Origin: Leucobacter komagatae
GTDB lineage: Bacteria; Actinomycetota; Actinomycetes; Actinomycetales; Microbacteriaceae
Assembly: GCF_006716085.1 (NCBI RefSeq)
Contig: NZ_VFON01000001.1
Span: 2,666,001-2,730,000, forward strand
DNA length: 64,000 bases
Reading direction: 5' to 3'
In this document: positions 36,001-44,002 of the stretch, in pieces
Layout of the letters: the number at the start of each line of letters is the position of its first letter
How positions within the stretch are numbered: position 1 is the first letter of the stretch
Program-made: the position numbers and the translations under genes
The notes under the pieces: model-generated
Database searches by the model: none
Told to the model about the DNA's origin: nothing
Seen by the model: only the letters and a program-made list of their open reading frames with translations

Positions 36001-36881
36001 AGGACGCAGCTGCACCAGAGTCCGAGGTCGTCGCCGCGGACCGGCTCGCCGACCTCCCCGACCCGTCAGCCGCGGGCTGGGTGATCAGCGGGTGGAACAC
36101 GAGCGCGGATGGTTCGGGCGCGTTCGTGACTACCAGCACCCCGCTCGCCTCGGTCGCTTCGGGGCCGAATGTCACACTGTACGCGATCTGGGAGCGGCGC
36201 ACCCTGACCATTACCCCGTCGTCTTCGGCCCACGTGTCGGGCAGCACCGTCGATATCACGGCGACCGCGAATGCGGCATTTGGTGGAACGGTTGACGTCA
36301 CAGCCGACGTGGAGCTTGAGTCCTCTGAGCCGACGGACGTGGTGGCGGGCTCCACTGTGGCAGTGACAGTGGCGGGCCCACGGACATTCACGGGAGAGTT
36401 CGATGGTGCGCGCGCCAGCGCTCAAGTCGATGTTGTTGCGGGGGCTGTTGCCGCGCTCACGGTGACGCCATCGGCAACCACCGTTGACCGCGGGGGAAGG
36501 CTCGAGTTCAGCGTGGCTGGCGTTGATGCCGCGAACAACCCAGTCGAGATCGATCCGGCAGACGTGACGATCACGAGCGACGTCGCGACCGACGTTGTCG
36601 ACGGCTTGACCGTGACCTTCCCGACCGCGAGCCCGCACGTCATCACCGCACGGGTGGGCGACGTGACCGCGTCGGTGACGATCGAGGTTCGGGGGGAGAA
36701 GACGTCTCCTGAGGCCCCGGGGAGCGAAACGCCACAGCCCGGAACCGCCGAGGCCACGGCCGCGAGGCTCACGGAGACCGGGGGTGGCTCCCTCGCGCCC
36801 CTGGCAGCCTTGGCCCCCGTGTTGCTCTTCGCTGGCGTGGCACTTGTGCTCAGACGGCGGGCGCGGAACGGAGGGAACTAG
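33087..36881 (+). CDS. Large repeat-rich surface protein with sortase-like C-terminal anchor
   Basis: A 1264-residue exported protein. Regions in order: signal peptide (1-27, cleavage near AIA-DD); acidic Glu/Pro/Gln-rich stretch (28-95); two fibronectin-III-like modules (about 100-305); four diverged modules of about 85 residues (about 306-640) with the pattern GFTVKLxxFDPxxxYxV...DTIxVSGL; one InlB B-repeat-like (Listeria/Bacteroides) module (about 642-709); two 250-residue units (710-961 and 962-1202), each a B-repeat (ending LYAIW) plus two Big-like domains. The C-terminus has LTETG (1228-1232), a hydrophobic stretch and RRRAR, a sortase-type sorting signal with a non-standard pentapeptide. 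Base composition and codon choice in the first half are visibly less GC-biased than neighbours. Adhesion or cell-wall display is inferred. Confidence 0.85.
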   Translation: MSRSYTLPLSMALVVTALLGGTAPAIADDEAEVPPGVTATVAGETGQQMPTPEEPAQQDLAENDPSQEEPVPPVEEQAVLAEAQADRAEPLGFAAEDTSVPEPPTFTAIGARDTVAYFNWTYAAGDPATSGSVLVTVWNAETGGEPVKTCSAPAPGTYCEVYGLKLYQKYWVSVQRVQLDGAISEHSKREMIEPRKAPDGPTGLAAEIVEGHIEVSWTKSPDPIDAPVIRYDVWVGGTAPDTFAAGFPVSGAHSSASIDLESVHLRHVRGHIPYVRVTATNLVGDSDWLSSPRVVLTQRVPVSAVTPALGAPTSIANGFTVKLSNFDPDAKYEVTTTFGTAKLVGDTITVSGLAGGSTADIFVKASKAGYFSGSATTRGTAGLPNATLRIDQPVRTADGFTVKILDFDPLFAYDLLLRPETTDELTAKVVRQGDTIIVSGLSAGAIAYVGVDVSRSGWKSHSMWIVEYALLAPSSVPALVGDQVYPDGFSAVIANYNALQTYRIVAPVGVSATRAGDRILVTGLGANQEATIQVFSQWPGQREAESSFTGRSAKKPSVEFSVTGVTPTANGWTARIADYASLAGNDTTFTAVTTAGTVSVVEGVVAVTGLAPDEAADVTVTLNRTDTEPSTARAGGRALQEHTVTFDAGPGTPAVSAAAVTHGSPAEPPSPPVRERYVFTGWFADTEFTMPYDFDAPVTSNLTLHAGWEISTYAVTWNPNRGGAGVPDTVLIEGATLGALPMPVADGAVIREWNTRADGTGLAVRADTVLSEVATETEVALYAIWDVRTLSLTFDPGSSVSSTATAGDTVSLTATANAAFGGTVDVSDEVKISSTVPSDVAAQSRVRVTTAGPRTLTGVFDGATAVATLDVIAGPLGTLTLTPAQGTTDQGGSLDFTVTGADVEGNPVPIAAADVMLSSSVEGDDVDGLRVSFPTAGPRQITAWVAGAGAPPTTADVTVAPRYLVSWDENWKDAAAPESEVVAADRLADLPDPSAAGWVISGWNTSADGSGAFVTTSTPLASVASGPNVTLYAIWERRTLTITPSSSAHVSGSTVDITATANAAFGGTVDVTADVELESSEPTDVVAGSTVAVTVAGPRTFTGEFDGARASAQVDVVAGAVAALTVTPSATTVDRGGRLEFSVAGVDAANNPVEIDPADVTITSDVATDVVDGLTVTFPTASPHVITARVGDVTASVTIEVRGEKTSPEAPGSETPQPGTAEATAARLTETGGGSLAPLAALAPVLLFAGVALVLRRRARNGGN
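35214..36693 (+). repeat. Two tandem units of about 750 bases in the surface protein gene
   Basis: Unit 1 (about 35214-35969) and unit 2 (about 35970-36693) encode the same B-repeat plus Big-like domain order. The LYAIW motif and following RTL recur at an offset of exactly 750 bases (for example 35431 and 36181 share ACGCGATCTGGGA). An ANAAFGGTVDV block recurs at an offset of 735, so the copies differ by small indels. Confidence 0.8.
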
Positions 36882-36888
36882 GCGCGGC

Positions 36889-38100
36889 CTACGCGCGACC
36901 GCGGTGCGACGCTCCGAACATGACCGAGCCGCAGACGAGGATCGCGATCGCGGTGGCGTAGACCGTCGTGATGCCAGCGGCGTCACTGAGGATCCCGCCG
37001 CCCGCCGCCGCGAGGAAGATCGCCGCCTGGAACCCGACGACGACGAGGCTGCCGCCCGCCTCGAGCGCGTCGGGGAGCCTGTGGCCCGCCCAGGTGTTCA
37101 CGACGAGCAGCCACGAGGCGAAGAAGAAGCCCCACACGGTGACCGCGATCCCGACCGCCCAGAGCGCGCCCGGGGCGGCGAGCACGGTGAGCGCCGCTGC
37201 GGCGATGATGAGCGGTGCGACGATCGAGAACAGCTTGAACGCGCGGTCCACGACGAGGCCGATGACGAAGTTTCCGACGAACCCGCCCGCACCGAACAGC
37301 GCGAGGAGCAGCACGACCGTCGACGGCGTGAGCGGCGCGCCGGTCGCATCAGTGACCCGCTCGAGGGCGAGCCTGATGTAGGTGTAGGCGGCGAAGTGGC
37401 CGAGCACGACGAGCACGTGGCCGCCGAGCCCGAGCGAGACGCCGGGCTCCCTGAGCGCGCGGCCGAGCGCCCGGAAGCCGCCGGCCTTCGTGGCGGGGAT
37501 GCGGGGCAGCGTCACTCGCAGCGAGACGGCGAGCAGCAGCATCGCGACGCCGATGATCGCGAACACGAGTCGCCAGTCGAACGCGTTCGACAGCATGACG
37601 CCGACGGGCACGCCCGCGACCGTCGCGAGCGAGACGCCCCCCGACGTAAACATGAGCGCCCGGCCGAGCCTTGTAGGCCCGACGAGCGACGACGCGGCGC
37701 TGATCGACATCGACCAGAACGTCGAGAGCGCGGCGCCGAGCATGAACCGGGCGATGAGAATCAGCCAGAACGACGGTGCGACCGCGACGAGCAGGTTTGA
37801 CGCGGCGCCCAGCAGCGCCATCCAGATGAGCAGAGCGCGGCGGTCGATGCGCGGGAAGACGCTGCCGACGAGGAGCGCGGTGATGAGGCCGGCGAACGCG
37901 GTCATGCTCACGGTCTGACCCGCCTGCCCCGGCGTGATGCCGAGGGTCGCAGCCATCTCAGTGAGCACGCCGTTGGGCAGAAACTCGCTCGTGACGAGCA
38001 GGAAGCTCATCGTCATGAGCGTGAGGAGGGCGGCGTACGGCATGGGCGGGTGCTCCTCTTGCCGCTGGGCTGCGACGGGAACGGGCGCGGTGGTGGTCAT
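36889..38100 (-). CDS. MFS transporter (DHA1, AraJ/NepI-like exporter)
   Basis: A 403-residue, 12-helix major facilitator. The first helices read TMSFLLVTSEFLPNGVLTEMA, typical of sugar/nucleoside/drug efflux DHA1 members. The loop 2-3 basic motif is SVFPRIDRRALL, and GGVSLATVAGVPVGVML matches antiporter motif C. Met20 could be an alternative start. It is convergent with the surface protein gene (7-base gap) and lies downstream of the sulfhydrylase gene with an 80-base featureless gap. The exported substrate is unknown. Confidence 0.87.
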   Translation of the reverse strand: MTTTAPVPVAAQRQEEHPPMPYAALLTLMTMSFLLVTSEFLPNGVLTEMAATLGITPGQAGQTVSMTAFAGLITALLVGSVFPRIDRRALLIWMALLGAASNLLVAVAPSFWLILIARFMLGAALSTFWSMSISAASSLVGPTRLGRALMFTSGGVSLATVAGVPVGVMLSNAFDWRLVFAIIGVAMLLLAVSLRVTLPRIPATKAGGFRALGRALREPGVSLGLGGHVLVVLGHFAAYTYIRLALERVTDATGAPLTPSTVVLLLALFGAGGFVGNFVIGLVVDRAFKLFSIVAPLIIAAAALTVLAAPGALWAVGIAVTVWGFFFASWLLVVNTWAGHRLPDALEAGGSLVVVGFQAAIFLAAAGGGILSDAAGITTVYATAIAILVCGSVMFGASHRGRA

Positions 38101-38180
38101 GCTTCTACGCTCCCAGCTCGCGGCGAACTGCGCCCGACCGTGCGAACCAGGATCCCGACCGATCGTGCCCGGCCGGAGCG

Positions 38181-39533
38181 CTACACCCGGTCGAGCCCCG
38201 CGCGCAGGTCGGCGATGAGGTCGCGCGGCGACTCCAACCCGACCGACAGGCGCAGGAGCCCCGGCGTGATCCCGAGCCGCTCGTTCACCTCGGGCGCGAA
38301 CGTCGCGTGCGTTGACGTGAGCGGGTGAATCACCATTGACCGAGTATCGCCGATACCGGTCATGCGCGAAAACACCCGCAGGCCGTTCACGAACGCGCGG
38401 GCGCCGTCGACACCGCCGCGCACCTTGACCCCGAACACCGAGCCGGTGCGCGCGCCAGTGCCCGCAGCGGTCAGACCGTAATCACGCTTCGCGAGCTCGT
38501 AGAGCGGCGAACTGGGGAGCCCGGCGTAGTCCACGGCCTCGACCTCGGGCTGCTGCTCGAGCCAGGCCGCGATCTCGAGCGAGGAAGCGACGTGCCGCTC
38601 CATCCTCAGCGACAGCGTCTCCATCCCCTGATGGAGAAGAAAGCCGTTGAACGGCGAAAGGGAGGGGCCGATGTCATTGACGACGGCCTCGCGCGCTGCT
38701 CGCGCGTAGGCGCCCTGGCCGAAGCGATCCACCATCGAACCGAGCCCCGGCTTCACGTCGGTGATGAGGGGGTACGCGCGCCCGGCGCTCTCGGCGGCCT
38801 CCCAATCAAAGGTGCCGCCGTCAACGATCGCGCCCCCGACGGCGGCGCCGTGGCCCGTGAGAAACTTCGTCGTCGAGTGCACGACGATATCTGCGCCGTG
38901 CTCGATGGGACGAATGAGCGCCGGGCTACCGATCGTGTTGTCGACGACGAGCGGCAGATTGAAGCGCCTCGCGACCGCTGCGATCCGCGCGAGGTCGGTG
39001 ACGTCGTTGCGCGGGTTCGGGATCGTCTCCGTGTAGATCGCCTTCGTGTTCGGGCGAATCGCGCGCTCCCACTCAGCGTCGTCTTCGGCGTCCCAGACGT
39101 AGTCGACGTCGATCCCGAACCTGTTGAAGCTGCGGCCGAACAGAATGCGCGTGCCGCCGTAGATCGACGCCGTCGAGACGATGTGGTCGCCGCCCTTGGC
39201 GAGCGTGAACAGGGCCGCCGAGATGGCCGCCTGCCCACTCGAAACGGCGACCGCCGCGACGCCGCCCTCGAGCGAGGCGAGCCGTGCCTCGGCGACGCCG
39301 TTCGTTGGGTTGCCCTGGCGCGAGTAGATCGGATCGATGCTGCGCCCGGCGAACCTGTCGACCTGGTCGTCGAAGTCGTCGAACACGTAGCCGGCGGAGA
39401 GCGCGATGGGCGGGACCCTGAGGCCCGTGTTCAGGTCGGGGTACTCGCCGGCATGAACCTGGCGGGTGTCGAAGTCGAAGTCCGCCCAGTCGGTGCGGGG
39501 CTGGGCGACGTCGTTGCCGTGTGCGGTTGTCAT
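38181..39533 (-). CDS. O-acetylhomoserine/O-succinylhomoserine sulfhydrylase-type PLP enzyme
   Basis: A 450-residue Cys/Met-metabolism PLP enzyme (cystathionine gamma-synthase superfamily). K223 in VVHSTTKFLTGHG binds PLP, and FDTRQVHAGEYPD at the N-terminus, YSRQGNPTN and AVSSGQAAI are the family hallmarks of MetY-like sulfhydrylases. These add sulfide to an activated homoserine to make homocysteine. ATG 39533 overlaps the upstream aminotransferase gene by ATGA, and GGAG precedes it. Longer readings would lie inside that gene. Homologues with gamma-lyase activity exist, so exact reaction is inferred. Confidence 0.9.
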   Translation of the reverse strand: MTTAHGNDVAQPRTDWADFDFDTRQVHAGEYPDLNTGLRVPPIALSAGYVFDDFDDQVDRFAGRSIDPIYSRQGNPTNGVAEARLASLEGGVAAVAVSSGQAAISAALFTLAKGGDHIVSTASIYGGTRILFGRSFNRFGIDVDYVWDAEDDAEWERAIRPNTKAIYTETIPNPRNDVTDLARIAAVARRFNLPLVVDNTIGSPALIRPIEHGADIVVHSTTKFLTGHGAAVGGAIVDGGTFDWEAAESAGRAYPLITDVKPGLGSMVDRFGQGAYARAAREAVVNDIGPSLSPFNGFLLHQGMETLSLRMERHVASSLEIAAWLEQQPEVEAVDYAGLPSSPLYELAKRDYGLTAAGTGARTGSVFGVKVRGGVDGARAFVNGLRVFSRMTGIGDTRSMVIHPLTSTHATFAPEVNERLGITPGLLRLSVGLESPRDLIADLRAGLDRV

Positions 39534-40762
39534 GAGCGGGTCTCCTTCGGTGTCTCGGTGGTGGGTGTCGCGGTGGGCAAGATGCTGGCGATGCGCCTCA
39601 CGGCCTCGCGGATGGTGTCGGGCGCGCACGCGAGGTTGAGCCGCACGTGCCCCGCGCCGCCAGCCCCGAAGAATGCGCCGTCGTTGAGGGCGACGCGGGC
39701 GCGCTCGAGCACCGCGCGATAGGGGTCGGGGCCGAGGCCGGCCCCGCGCAGGTCCAGCCAGGCGAGGTAGCTCGCCCGCGGGGAGGTGAGGCCGACTCCC
39801 GGGAGGTGTTCTGCGACGAGGTCGGCGAGCAGCCTGCTGTTCGCCTCGATCTGCGTGATGGCCCTGTCGAGCCAGTCGCGGCCGTGGGTGAAGGCCGCGA
39901 CGGAGGCGTGCAGCCCGAGGATGCTCGCCCGCGTCGTGGTCTCGGGCGGGAGGCTCGCGAGCACGGCGTTCGCGCGGTCGTCGGCCGCGACGATGAGCGC
40001 GCACTTCGTGCCCGCGATGTTCCAGCCCTTGCTCGCCGAGACCGTGGTGACCGCGAGCGCGCCGGCCGCCTGGGCGATCGGGGCGAACGGTACGAACGTC
40101 TCGCCTGTGTGGGTGAGCGGCGCGTGAATCTCGTCGGAGACGACCGCGACTCCGTACCGCGCGGCGAGCTCAGCGAGGCCCCGCAGCTCGTCCGCGGTGT
40201 GGACGGTGCCGTGAGGGTTGTGCGGGTTGCAGAGCAGGAACGCGTCGACGCCGCCCGCGAAGGTTCGCTCGATCAGCGCGAGGTCAAGCCTGCCCGCGGG
40301 TGCGGCCGTAAGCGGCACCTCGACGACCTCGAACGGCAGCTCTTCCAGCATCTCAAAGAAGCCCGGGTAGACGGGCGTCGGTACGGCGACCCGCTGGCCG
40401 CACGGGGCGAGCACGCGGAGCGCCTCGACGACGCCGGTTGCGACGTCCGTCGCGAGGTGGACGCTGTCCTCCCGTACCTCCCAGCCCCAGCGATCGCGCG
40501 CGAAGCCAGCGAAGGCCCCGGCGAGCGGCCCCGGCCCGTCAAGGTAGCCGAGGTCAGACGCTGCGACCCTGGCGATGAGCGCCTCACGGATCTCGGGGGC
40601 GACCGCGAAGTCCATCTCCGCGACGAACAGCGGCAGCGTGTCTTCGGGGAAGCGGGTCCACTTGAGGCTCGTGCGCTCGGTGCGCAGCCGCCCGGGTGTG
40701 AGGTCTGAGAACGGCACACCGCTGGGGTCGAGCTCAGGTGCGGGGCTGGGACAGTCGGACAT
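39530..40762 (-). CDS. MalY/PatB-type cystathionine beta-lyase / aminotransferase
   Basis: A 410-residue fold-type I PLP enzyme. K245 in SASKGWNIAG is the Schiff-base lysine; LFVAEMDFAVAPEI and CNPHNPHGTVH are characteristic of the MalY/PatB C-S lyase group. It would cleave cystathionine to homocysteine, pyruvate and ammonia, or act as a broader C-S lyase. It is translationally coupled to the sulfhydrylase gene, giving a two-gene sulfur amino acid unit with two possible routes to homocysteine. No riboswitch-like structure is visible upstream. Confidence 0.9.
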   Translation of the reverse strand: MSDCPSPAPELDPSGVPFSDLTPGRLRTERTSLKWTRFPEDTLPLFVAEMDFAVAPEIREALIARVAASDLGYLDGPGPLAGAFAGFARDRWGWEVREDSVHLATDVATGVVEALRVLAPCGQRVAVPTPVYPGFFEMLEELPFEVVEVPLTAAPAGRLDLALIERTFAGGVDAFLLCNPHNPHGTVHTADELRGLAELAARYGVAVVSDEIHAPLTHTGETFVPFAPIAQAAGALAVTTVSASKGWNIAGTKCALIVAADDRANAVLASLPPETTTRASILGLHASVAAFTHGRDWLDRAITQIEANSRLLADLVAEHLPGVGLTSPRASYLAWLDLRGAGLGPDPYRAVLERARVALNDGAFFGAGGAGHVRLNLACAPDTIREAVRRIASILPTATPTTETPKETRS

Positions 40763-40782
40763 GGCCCAATCCTGCCCCAGCA

Positions 40783-40825
40783 GCTGCGACGCCGCGATCC
40801 CGGAGGTAACGCGGCGTCATGCAGC
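40783..40825 (-). terminator. Hairpin between acyltransferase-like and PatB genes
   Basis: GCTGC-GACGCCGCG (40783-40796) pairs with CGCGGCGTC-AT-GCAGC (40810-40825), leaving a two-base bulge and 13-base loop. It lies after the membrane protein gene on the minus strand; no T tract follows. Confidence 0.45.
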
Positions 40826-40864
40826 GCAGCTTCCCGGGTCGGGCGCAGGCATCGCGGGGCGCGA

Positions 40865-42145
40865 CTACGCCCTGGTCAGCCCGCGGACGATGCCCGAGGT
40901 GAGCGCCTCGAGCGGGCCGCGCTTCCCGGTCGCTGACAGGATGATGCCGAGCACGATGACGCCAGCGAACTGTACGCCCCAGGCCGCGACGCCCGATACC
41001 CACCACGGCATACCCGCCGCGAGAACCGCTTCGGGGTTGTTCATGAGCGGTGCGTAGAGCAGGCCCGTCACGACGATGTGCAGCGTGTAGATCGTGAGGG
41101 GTGCCGCGCCCGCGGCGCGGAACACCTCAGTGACCCGGCTCGTGCGCGTTCCCGCTGCATCGAACATGAACACGAGCAGGCCGATGACCGCGAGCGCGAT
41201 GCCGACCGTGCGCGCGATGTCGAGGGGCGTGCCCGAGTGCGGCGCGGCGATGAGCAGTGCCCACAGGTCGGGGGAGCTCGGCGCTCCGAACTGCTGGCCT
41301 GAGACGAACGTCGCGAACTGGGCTGGGTCGAGGCCCTCGGGAACGGACGCCCCAAGCGTGGCGAGGTTGGCGAGCGCCCAGTTCGACACGAGCGTGCCTG
41401 CGACGGCGACAGCTACGCCGACGCCCGCGAGCGAGAGTGCCGCCTTGCCGAGGCGCTTCCTACTCGTTGCGCTGATCAGGGCGCGGGCGACGAGCATGCC
41501 GACGAGCAGGTACACGACCCAGGTGATCGCGGGGTAGGCGCCCGTCACCAGCACACCGCGGAGCGTCTCGACCGGCTGCTCGACGAGGGAGAGGTACGAC
41601 GGAGAGCCGGCCTCTTCGACGACTCCGAGCGACTGGCGCAGCAGCGCGTTCAGGGGCCCTCCGGCGACGCCGACGACGAGCGCGACGAGGCCGACGAGCC
41701 ACGAGCGGGCAGCGACGAACGGCGCAGCGAGAATCATCGCGACGCCGTAGTACACGAGCACGACGACGATCGGGCTCACCACGTAGCCGAGGGCGAGGCC
41801 GAGGAGGATCAGGATCACGCCGCGGAGCGCGACGCCACCGATGGCCGCGCCCGTGCGCCCGGCGGCGAGCGCGCGGCGGCTCGCGAAGACCGCGCTGAGC
41901 CCACCGAGTACGGCGAAGAGGGGAGCCGCGATGCCAGCGGTGAGCGTCGTCGCGAGCTCACCGGCGCCCTGCTCGAACGCCGAGACTGTCGGATTCATGG
42001 CATTTGTCGCGACGAGGTGGGCTGCCATCATGCCGGCCACCGCGAGGAGGCGTGCGATGTCGACACCAACGTAGCGGACGCGGCTCGGTCGAGCCTTCGT
42101 CCGCTCTGAGCCGGTGGCAATTGCGGGTACTGCGGAGGTGTTCAT
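40865..42145 (-). CDS. DUF418/DUF1624-like acyltransferase-fold membrane protein
   Basis: A 426-residue protein with about ten hydrophobic helices. It opens with RYVGVDIARLLAVAGMMAAHL, which resembles the start of heparan-alpha-glucosaminide N-acetyltransferase-like (DUF1624) and YeiB/DUF418 proteins, where an early His is thought to act in acyl transfer across the membrane. The C-terminal part around AGAAPLTIYTLHIVVTGLLY matches the DUF418 end. ATG 42145 is the natural start because the DIARLLA motif follows closely; CAGACT six bases upstream is a near-match to the leaderless box used by neighbours. Substrate unknown. Confidence 0.78.
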   Translation of the reverse strand: MNTSAVPAIATGSERTKARPSRVRYVGVDIARLLAVAGMMAAHLVATNAMNPTVSAFEQGAGELATTLTAGIAAPLFAVLGGLSAVFASRRALAAGRTGAAIGGVALRGVILILLGLALGYVVSPIVVVLVYYGVAMILAAPFVAARSWLVGLVALVVGVAGGPLNALLRQSLGVVEEAGSPSYLSLVEQPVETLRGVLVTGAYPAITWVVYLLVGMLVARALISATSRKRLGKAALSLAGVGVAVAVAGTLVSNWALANLATLGASVPEGLDPAQFATFVSGQQFGAPSSPDLWALLIAAPHSGTPLDIARTVGIALAVIGLLVFMFDAAGTRTSRVTEVFRAAGAAPLTIYTLHIVVTGLLYAPLMNNPEAVLAAGMPWWVSGVAAWGVQFAGVIVLGIILSATGKRGPLEALTSGIVRGLTRA

Positions 42146-42218
42146 GGTTCCAGTCTGTGCCTTCCCGCCGCCCATGTCATCGCACCGTGGCACGATCGGC
42201 GGTGGTACCAGGGTGCCG

Positions 42219-43862
42219 TTAGGCTCCCCGACCCCGCGCGATGTGGTCGCGCGCGTGGGCGACCGCCGGCTCGAGCTCGGCGAATGAGTGCTTCGGGTCC
42301 CGCAGCGAGGCGTCCACCCCAAGCCGCTTGAGGAGCGTGCGGTGCTCGAGGCGAACGCCCTTCAAGAGCACCGTCGCACCCCTGCGCTCGAGCGTCGTGA
42401 TGAGCTCGGCGAGCGCGTGCGCGCCGGTCGCGTCGACGATCTGGAGGCCCGAGAGCCGCAGCACGACGACCTCGACGTCGGGCTCGTCGGCGATGGCCTC
42501 GACGATGCGGTCGGCCGCGCCGAAGAACAGAGAACCCTCGACGCGGAACAGCGCGATCCGCTCGTCGCCGGGCGCCGCGGGGCCGGGGAGCGGCTCGCGC
42601 GACGCGATGCTCGCTTTGCTGAGCGCGCGGAGCGCGAAGAACGCCGCGACGGCAACGCCGATTCCGACAGCCACCACGAGGTCGACGCTGACGGTCACGA
42701 GCAGCGTGACGAAGTACACGGCGGCGCTCGATTTCCCCGATCCGAACACGCGCTTCGCGGTCTGCCACGAGACCATGCGGGCCGCGGTCATCATGAGCAC
42801 CCCTGCGAGCGCGGCGAGCGGGATCGCGCCGACGATCGGCGCCGCGACGAGCACCACGAGCAGGAGCGCGAGCGCGTGCACGATCGCGGCCATCCGGGTG
42901 CGGGCGCCCGAGCGAACGTTGACCGCGGTGCGCGCGATAGCGCCCGTTGCGGGCATGCCGCCGAACAGGCCCGAAGCGATCGACGCGAGGCCCTGGCCGA
43001 ACAGCTCGCGGTCGGCGTTCACGGGCCCCGTATCGGCGATCGTCGCGGCCACGCGGGCCGACAGGAGGGACTCGATCGCCGCGAGCGCGGCGACCGCTGC
43101 CGCGGGCCCCGCGAGCGAAGAGAGCATTGCGGCGTCGAAGGCGGGGAGCGTCGGCGCCGGCAGCGAGCTCGGCAGCTCGCCGATGTTCGGGAGCGCCGAG
43201 CCCATGAGCACCGCGACGACCGAGACGACGAGGATCGCGGCGAACGACGACGGGAAGCCCGGCGCAAAGCGCTCGAGCAGCAGCATGATGGCCGCGACCG
43301 CCGCGACCGCCGCGAGCGGGAGCAGCGCGGCCGGCCAGCTCGCCTCGGTGACGGTTTGCCAGGCGGCGACGACGGCGTTGGATGAGTGGCCGGCGTTCTC
43401 GACTCCGAGCGCGGCCGGGACCTGCTGCAGGAAGATGATGATGCCGATGCCGGCGGTGAAGCCCTCGATGACGGGCCACGGAATGTAACTCACGGCGCGG
43501 CCAAGGCGAAAGACTCCCGCGAGCACAACCATGAGGCCGGCCATGAGGCTGACGACGGCGACCGCCCCGACCCCGTGAAGCACGACGATGGGCGCGAGCA
43601 CGACGACCATCGCGCCGGTCGGGCCCGACACCTGCACGTTTGAGCCGCCGAACACCGCCGCGACGAGGCCCGCGACGATCGCGGTGATGAGGCCGGCCTC
43701 CGCGCCAACGCCCGAGCTCACGCCGAACGCGAGGGCGAGCGGAAGCGCGACGATTCCGACGGTGAGACCCGCGACGAGGTCACCGCGCCAGCCCGCTTTC
43801 AGGCCCCGGTAATCGGCTCGGGTGGGAAGCAGGGAACGAAGCCCCGCAAGAATTGAGGACAC
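42219..43862 (-). CDS. SulP/SLC26 family anion transporter with STAS domain
   Basis: A 547-residue membrane transporter of the sulfate permease family. The N-terminal YRGLKAGWRGDLVAGLTVGIVALPLALAFG is the SulP signature, followed by about 11-12 helices with VSGPTGAM, and a C-terminal cytosolic STAS domain (about 425-535, LSGLQIVDATGAHALAEL). Possible anions are sulfate, bicarbonate or dicarboxylates. GTG 43862 is preferred because AAAGG lies six bases upstream; an ATG pair at 43892/43889 is a possible alternative start that would add ten residues. Confidence 0.9.
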   Translation of the reverse strand: MSSILAGLRSLLPTRADYRGLKAGWRGDLVAGLTVGIVALPLALAFGVSSGVGAEAGLITAIVAGLVAAVFGGSNVQVSGPTGAMVVVLAPIVVLHGVGAVAVVSLMAGLMVVLAGVFRLGRAVSYIPWPVIEGFTAGIGIIIFLQQVPAALGVENAGHSSNAVVAAWQTVTEASWPAALLPLAAVAAVAAIMLLLERFAPGFPSSFAAILVVSVVAVLMGSALPNIGELPSSLPAPTLPAFDAAMLSSLAGPAAAVAALAAIESLLSARVAATIADTGPVNADRELFGQGLASIASGLFGGMPATGAIARTAVNVRSGARTRMAAIVHALALLLVVLVAAPIVGAIPLAALAGVLMMTAARMVSWQTAKRVFGSGKSSAAVYFVTLLVTVSVDLVVAVGIGVAVAAFFALRALSKASIASREPLPGPAAPGDERIALFRVEGSLFFGAADRIVEAIADEPDVEVVVLRLSGLQIVDATGAHALAELITTLERRGATVLLKGVRLEHRTLLKRLGVDASLRDPKHSFAELEPAVAHARDHIARGRGA

Positions 43863-44002
43863 GTGTTGCCTTTCTCCTTGTCTATCCATCATGCCTCACT
43901 TCGGTGCGGTGATCCTTTTGTTAATAGATATTTCAAAAGAAAAGCTGGGCTAGAGCCCCTCTCGCAGATAGTCTGATCCAGAAAATAGCAAAAGGGGAAC
44001 CC

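Noticed and set aside
40763..40864. Possible SAM-type riboswitch before the PatB/sulfhydrylase unit
   Set aside because: The 102-base gap shows only one GC-rich hairpin that fits a terminator of the upstream gene; no SAM riboswitch core could be recognised.
42241..43488. Several long plus-strand frames opposite the SulP transporter gene
   Set aside because: No motifs, and they are Ser/Thr/Ala- or Arg-rich mirrors of a transmembrane-coding sequence.
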